Origin: Chrysophaeum taylorii | Lineage: Eukaryota > Sar > Pelagophyceae > Pelagomonadales > Pelagomonadaceae | Direction of reading: 5' to 3' | DNA: 64,000 bases | Assembly: GCA_029834535.1 (NCBI GenBank) | Contig: JAQMWT010000340.1 | Location: 62,001-126,000, forward strand | In this document: positions 60,807 to 64,000 of the stretch, one piece after another | How the letters are laid out: each line of letters starts with the position of its first letter | Position numbering within the stretch: the stretch's first letter is position 1 | Translations under genes and position numbers: made by a program | Notes under the pieces: model-generated | What the model was told of the DNA's origin: nothing | Seen by the model: the letters and a program-made list of their open reading frames with translations, nothing else | Databases searched by the model: none

Positions 60807-61019
60807 TCACCGGGGCGCGACCTGGCGCGCAATTTCCACCATCTCTTCCAGGCTCCGCCGTTTCACAGCGATGGCTTCCTCGACGCGTCGTCGTCGTGCG
60901 CGCACCGCTTCGACCTCGCCCGCGGCGGCGACTGTCTTTTCTTTCACCGCGCGCTGTTCGCGCCGGGCCTCCTCGATGGCTCTGATGCCCTTTCTCGAAG
61001 ACAACGACGGTTTGGACAT
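60807..61019 (-). CDS. Small coiled-coil protein
   Basis: 70 aa, MSKPSLSSRKGIRAIEEARR then an Arg/Glu-rich heptad stretch (GEVEAVRARRRRVEEAIAVK). Predicted to be one helix. It converges on the VPS9 gene. There is no family match. The length and clean ATG-to-stop frame in coding-like GC make it plausible, but it could be chance. Confidence 0.4.
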   Translation of the reverse strand: MSKPSLSSRKGIRAIEEARREQRAVKEKTVAAAGEVEAVRARRRRVEEAIAVKRRSLEEMVEIARQVAPR

Positions 61020-62397
61020 TTTTGACTTTCTTTCTCACTAGGTCGAGGGTAAGCAAAGACTTCAGGGGTCGAAAGAATCAACGAATGTAATAAGTGTCGT
61101 TTTCTGCGACGTCTATTAGATGCACCTCCGAAAAACCAGCTGGTACATGTCGAAACCGTTTCTTTTTTTGTTTTAATTTCCGCCCGAGGTTTTGTTTTCT
61201 TCGCCCGAGGTTTTGTTTTCTTCGCCCGAGGTTTTGTTTTCTTCGCCCTCGTGCAGCCGGCATTCCGACATCCACACTTAATAATAATCCACCCCTTGCT
61301 CCAGCGGCGACTCTTCTTCTCCTGGCTAAAAACACCATCCAGAGCTTCCGACACAACACACCTTGTGTTGTTGGGGGGTCCCTATCGTCGAGCCATAGTG
61401 GAAACTCACCCAGCTCGGAGAAACTAGATGCGTCGGGCCGTAGAGGAGGTGTCCTTGGTCGTGACCTCGCGCGAAGCTTGTGGTGTCGGGTATGCGCCTG
61501 GCAATAAATAATAAGGGAGCTTTCAACAATGAGCAAGAATGGACGATCGTAGAGGAGGAGAAAAATTAAAAAAGAAAAGACCACACACAGCTGTGGAGCA
61601 GGAAAAAAGGAGCAAAAGGACAAGGGGTAGGAGAAGAAGAAAGAAAGACAGGGGCAATGCAAACGTATGCAGGAAATGGGCATACGAGGAGGGTGCCACA
61701 ACGAGTGTTTGGGCGAGAGAGAGGATGGAACTCAATTCTTTCAGAGGCCCCAGGGCCGCCATAGGCGCCGTCATCACCACCCGTGAAGTATGGGGCAAAC
61801 CAAGTCCGCCGTTTGTATTCAGGCGGGAGAGTGATACTGCGCCACGCAGGTTTTGAAAGCTTCTTGTGGAAAGAGGAGGAAAAAACATCCCAATAATAAT
61901 GCACTGAAATGGAGGCAATCCAAAGCCGCCGCCGCCGCCGCTTGAACGAAGGCGAGTGAGTGATCTCGCTCAGCGCATGTTTTTTTTTTCGTAAGCATAT
62001 CAAGAAGAAGTGAAAAGCGAAAACCTTTAAAGTCTAAGTACAACCAACATGGAAGACGTATTAGGCGAAGAAGCCGCAAAACGGTTCGATACGACTGGCA
62101 CGACGACGAGCCCAGCGGCACACGAAGTACGATGTCACTTATTGGACTCAACAACCGCGAAGTCCCGCGGGTTCTAAATGATTCATAAGCTCTCCTTTCT
62201 TTTCCAGGACAGATTTGGCTGCATCTAATGTACAGGTGCTCGGCGGGAGTCTCTCAGAGGAAACCCATCATGGTACAGTCGGCGGATGCTGACGGTTTGG
62301 CGAGCATCTGGCAGCGAAGTGGTGGGGATTCTTTGTTTGTTGGAAAATGATTTTGCACTCCAACGAATTCATAAAAATTATGAGCTAGAATATTCAC
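61020..62397. other. Gene-free stretch
   Basis: Mixed composition. A plus ORF at 61539-61856 (105 codons) starts Lys/Arg-rich and ends with KWAYEEGATTSVWARERMEL; I do not recognise it. A (GCC)n run lies near 61927-61941. Nothing else is supported. Confidence 0.4.
61178..61250. repeat. 21-bp tandem repeat, about 3.5 copies
   Basis: CGCCCGAGGTTTTGTTTTCTT repeats in tandem with near identity. The minus-strand translation is a Lys-Gln-Asn-Leu-Gly-Arg-Arg unit, but there is no convincing gene. Confidence 0.85.
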
Positions 62398-63330
62398 ATG
62401 GCTGGCTTAAAGTTGGCAAAACGCAGCACTGAGGAAGTCGCACTCGAAGAGTCGGCGTGCGCTGCTGATGTGGCATTCCCGTTTCTAGATCGTCGTGCTG
62501 CGAATGAGGCGACGCCCCGTCTCGTCCGGCATTTTTTTGCCAGATATGGGGTATGGAAGCCTACACGGTCGGTGACCGCCAAGCACGGAAAGAGTCGAAA
62601 TCCGAGATACTGTTTGTCGCCAAGTCAGGCATTCTCTACAATGACCCGACAACCTACGATGGTGCAGGCCTCTCCGATAGACGTAAGCGATGGCCGTCAT
62701 ATCCCCGCGGTGGCGAAGTTCAAATACCTGGGCTCTATCCTCTCTCGAAACTGCAGCGACACTAAAGACGTTGACTCTCGTCTAAAGAAGGCGGCAGCGG
62801 CTTTCGGTGCCTCTACATGTTTCGGTCTATCCTCGCCATCCTCCTTTACGGTGCGGGAATCATGGTGCCTCCTAACCGAGATTGTCTACAATCGTCTATG
62901 ATGCTTTCACGCACAATGCGCGCGCGCGATGTGCCGCGTTGCGCGTCGCCAGACTAATCAGATCTTCAACCCTCCCCCGGCGCCTTGGGATGGAGACTAT
63001 CGACATCTCGCGCCGACAAAATTCGCTGGGCAGCAACCACGTTGCCCGCATGCCTTGGCATCGCCTCCCTCGGAAAATGCACACCTGCCTCCAAACGTCC
63101 CCGCGGGTCCCCACAGTTCACGTACGGACGTGGTCTCAACAAAGCACTCCGCCAGTTCAATACTCTCCCCACGACCTGGTACTCCCTCGCTCAGAACCGT
63201 GACAACTGGCGACACCATTCTGCTTTAGACACAATGGCTTCCCTTGCGAGACCAGGGGCAAAAAAATGCACCAAACCTAGGCTGGCATTTCGTTTGTCTT
63301 TACCCACACCCTCTCACGTTTAAGCTAGTA
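62398..63330 (+). pseudogene. Decayed LINE reverse-transcriptase C-terminus
   Basis: Three segments in order and in changing frames match the tail of non-LTR reverse transcriptases. First, KSEILFVAKSG (about 62595-62630), the K-T/S-E-x-M/I-x-F-V box. Second, AKFKYLGSILSRN then DVDSRLKKAAAAFG (62705-62805), the F-x-Y-L-G-S box. Third, the post-RT region: IRWAATTLPACLG, KRPRGSPQFTYGRGLNKAL, and WYSLAQNRDNWRHH (63010-63220). The R-P-x-G-x-P-x-x-T-Y-G-R-x-L and W-x-x-x-A-Q-N-R-x-x-W-R strings are characteristic. Frame changes between boxes show decay. The 5' end is not visible here. Confidence 0.75.
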
Positions 63331-63436
63331 TTAAACCTGCGATCCTCCTCCATTCTGGCTCTTTGACCTAGCAAAGAAATAGTGATTCTATTTCTGCCCG
63401 TTTTGCGATCCTTAAGTCTGGATCTTCGACGATTCT

Positions 63437-63558
63437 AACTAACTAACTAACTTCGGACCTCTCCCGGGCATGGGAGCCAGGCTGGGCCGGTAGTAGCCGG
63501 TCCAGGATCACAGAGCAAAAAATCACACAGTTGGGGTAGAAGCTTGGGATGAGGGTGC
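63437..63558 (-). mobile_element. Second copy of the LINE-like 3' end
   Basis: Matches 10238-10366: minus-strand peptide ending GPAWLPCPGEV-stop, then (GTTA)n at 63437-63452. Similarity stops near 63558, so this copy is 5'-truncated to about 120 bp. Confidence 0.65.
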
Positions 63559-64000
63559 ATTCTCCCGGGAAATAATTAATTTATTAATCATATTGCGTCT
63601 CAAAACAATAATCTTCTACTCTGTCCGTCTGCCTCGGAGGCGGCCATCTCGCTTCCCTACTAGTGAGCTTTCCTAAAGTTTTACTCTATTTCTAATTTCC
63701 CGCGACACGCTGGTCCAACCTCACTACTACACTAGCACTCCAGAGGAGCCCGACACGAATTGGGTAGATTTCGAGTGAAGCAGTTGGACTACATAGCAGC
63801 AGTTAAAGCTGCAAGTGGGGGCGGTGTCCAACTAGCGTAGCCAAACTCTTCTTCGCCGCCGCGTGCGTGGCCGAATGGTGCTGGATCAGGAAAGGCGGTG
63901 ATTCTGATGAACTCGATCCGTTTTCATGCACCAGCGCGAGCCGCCAAAGTCGAAAACAGAAGAGTCGTCAGCAAAGCCAGCCCGTGTCTTCGCCTTTGCG
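63559..64000. other. No gene seen to the window end
   Basis: A short inverted repeat (AGTTGGAC at 63782-63789 and GTCCAACT at 63827-63834) encloses about 37 bp. No ORF with recognisable content. Confidence 0.4.

Noticed and set aside
61178-61250. CRISPR-like array
   Set aside because: Tandem repeat without spacers, in eukaryotic DNA.
63864-63900. tRNA-like start (GTGGCCGAATGGT resembles an A box)
   Set aside because: No matching B box at the right distance and no cloverleaf pairing; at most a tRNA-derived SINE trace.

Overview
The window is nuclear DNA of a small GC-rich eukaryote, most likely a flagellate microalga. I lean towards a stramenopile such as a pelagophyte, but the sequence does not prove the lineage. 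Support: the genes are eukaryotic (DRC1, ZRANB3-type helicase, PDZ-PX-VPS9, FYVE, calcium-regulated kinase). Most genes are intronless and tightly packed, often tail-to-tail or head-to-head with tens of bases between them. One intron can be deduced, and it is only 44 nt long. DRC1 and an STPGR-type protein imply a motile flagellum. No complete rRNA or tRNA gene and no CRISPR array was seen.

Layout. 0-1.4 kb: C-terminal end of a Pif1/Helitron-type helicase, then a minisatellite. 1.4-8.7 kb: C2-DeSI protease, SAM methyltransferase, a dead DDE transposase, a secreted sulfatase and an ER ketoacyl-CoA reductase. 8.8-11.3 kb: gene-free, bounded by clusters of an 11-bp motif, with a minus-strand LINE 3' end inside. 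11.3-22.3 kb: dense block of a SAM-domain protein, an LRR protein, a ViaA-RavA fusion ATPase, a secreted 2OG oxygenase, DRC1 and an STPGR protein. 22.3-27.3 kb: lower-GC, decayed sequence including a broken WD40 gene and the left part of an interrupted host gene. 27.3-39.1 kb: an 11.8-kb Ty1/copia retrotransposon on the minus strand. 39.1-41.5 kb: right part of the interrupted gene and degenerate sequence. 41.5-51.1 kb: ZRANB3-like helicase-nuclease, calcium-regulated kinase, 2-O-sulfotransferase and a membrane protein. 51.1-54.6 kb: gene-poor. 54.6-61.0 kb: FYVE protein, M16 metallopeptidase, PDZ-PX-VPS9 Rab GEF and a small coiled-coil protein. 61.0-64.0 kb: decayed LINE sequence.

The standout is the copia element. 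Besides gag, protease, integrase and RT-RNase H, it carries a domain between protease and integrase with the ordered motifs of a C5-cytosine DNA methyltransferase. It also has a two-part ORF downstream of RNase H, behind a single stop codon, as in Sirevirus env-like ORFs. A peptide of the form T-x-x-(S/T)-(L/S)-N-Y recurs five times, mostly at domain junctions, and looks like the element's own protease-processing site. The primer-binding site is complementary to the anticodon arm of initiator tRNA-Met, as in Drosophila copia. The LTRs are about 95% identical by hand alignment. The copy has several stops and frameshifts, so it is probably no longer autonomous. It sits inside a host ORF whose frame is continuous across the empty site.

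The cellular genes suggest some shared themes: flagellum (DRC1, STPGR), sulfated polysaccharide handling (sulfatase, 2-O-sulfotransferase), endosome and phosphoinositide trafficking (VPS9, FYVE), and replication-fork repair (ZRANB3). Only the divergent flagellar pair is suggestive of co-regulation.
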